Below are positions 10,768-10,896 of a stretch of 10,896 bases of DNA, in pieces. The number at the start of each line of letters is the position of its first letter. Positions within the stretch are counted from its first letter, which is position 1. The notes under the pieces were generated by a model that saw nothing but the letters and a program-made list of their open reading frames with translations, was not told where the DNA came from and made no database searches. Both the position numbers and the translations under genes were made by a program. The stretch is from a bacterium (GTDB taxonomy: Bacteria; Patescibacteriota; Minisyncoccia; Minisyncoccales; UBA10102), in NCBI GenBank assembly GCA_030699255.1, contig JAUYJR010000033.1, positions 1-10,896 on the forward strand, in the 5' to 3' direction.

Positions 10768-10896
10768 CTATCCTCCCACAAACCCATGGCTCTGTTGTCG
10801 CCATAGATCATAATAAAGGCCCTTTTCCTCAAGGAGTTCTTTGTGACTCCCCTGTTCTCTGATAGTGCCGTTATCAAATACAATGATCCGATCCAT
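10768..10896 (-). CDS. C-terminal end of an ABC exporter ATPase (partial)
   Basis: Read on the minus strand, 42 codons run from the window edge to TAG at 10768-10770: DRIIVFDNGTIREQGSHKEL, then LLEEKGLYYDLWRQQSHGF. This is the typical end of the nucleotide-binding domain of type I ABC exporters (MsbA/multidrug-like, fused membrane and ATPase domains): the 'DRI.V...G.I.E.G.H.ELL' strand-helix after the H-loop, followed by the 'Y..LW..QS.GF' C-terminal helix. The Walker A, Walker B, signature and H-loop motifs, and the membrane domain, lie outside the window, so substrate and exact subfamily cannot be told. The gene converges on secY and is not part of the ribosomal operon. The ATG at the very edge is probably an internal Met. 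Confidence 0.85.
   Translation of the reverse strand: MDRIIVFDNGTIREQGSHKELLEEKGLYYDLWRQQSHGFVGG

Noticed and set aside
10492..10883. Minus-strand open frames downstream of secY, one containing a 'SFVPLRMT' stretch
   Set aside because: This peptide is the typical spurious translation of the 'GTCATCCTGAG' intergenic palindrome. The frame 10635-10883 runs through foldback copy C and is out of frame with the clear ABC-exporter end at 10768-10896.
1..10896. CRISPR array, tRNA or rRNA genes, phage or toxin-antitoxin genes
   Set aside because: No regularly spaced repeats, no cloverleaf or rRNA-like sequence and no such protein families were seen on either strand.

Overview
The window is an almost complete S10-spc ribosomal-protein operon from a bacterium that looks like a member of the Candidate Phyla Radiation (Patescibacteria, probably the Parcubacteria side). 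The support for this is the absence of rpmD (L30) between rpsE and rplO, the short zinc-type S14, the lysine-rich tails on L22 and L23, the divergent L15 and L16 signature segments, and very tight gene packing almost without Shine-Dalgarno sites. UGA ends four genes (rplP, rpsQ, rplN, rplX), so the code is the standard one rather than the UGA=Gly code of Gracilibacteria/Absconditabacteria. The lineage call is inference; no rRNA gene is present.

Layout. Positions 1-515 hold no credible protein gene. They contain a nested inverted-repeat structure (1-434) whose 63-bp arms are nearly identical and each carry an outward-facing sigma70-like promoter. The right-hand promoter reads into the operon. 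Inside the arms are two oppositely oriented copies of a roughly 100-nt foldback element. A small GC hairpin (484-500) lies just before rplC.

From 516 to 10490 twenty genes run on the plus strand: rplC, rplD, rplW, rplB, rpsS, rplV, rpsC, rplP, rpmC, rpsQ, rplN, rplX, rplE, rpsN, rpsH, rplF, rplR, rpsE, rplO, secY. They encode ribosomal proteins of both subunits plus the SecY translocon channel. Spacing is -4 to +20 nt except at one place: between rpsC and rplP there is a 144-nt gap holding a partial duplicate of the rplP start (a 38-codon ORF), several hairpins, and a 14-bp inverted repeat that puts the real rplP start codon in a loop.

From 10491 to 10767 there is a convergent intergenic region made of dispersed repeats: a 'CATTGCGAGC' fragment, an imperfect palindrome, and a third copy of the foldback element (95% identical to the one at 206-339). 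The window ends in the minus-strand 3' end of an ABC exporter gene. rpsJ does not directly precede rplC here, and adk, map, infA and the alpha-operon genes do not follow secY.

The most interesting signal is the foldback element. Its three copies can all fold into the same three-way-junction RNA (outer stem, a GACG-capped hairpin and an AGCA-capped hairpin). The differences between copies keep the pairing, and they do so consistently on one strand. The rplP start duplication is the second most interesting signal.
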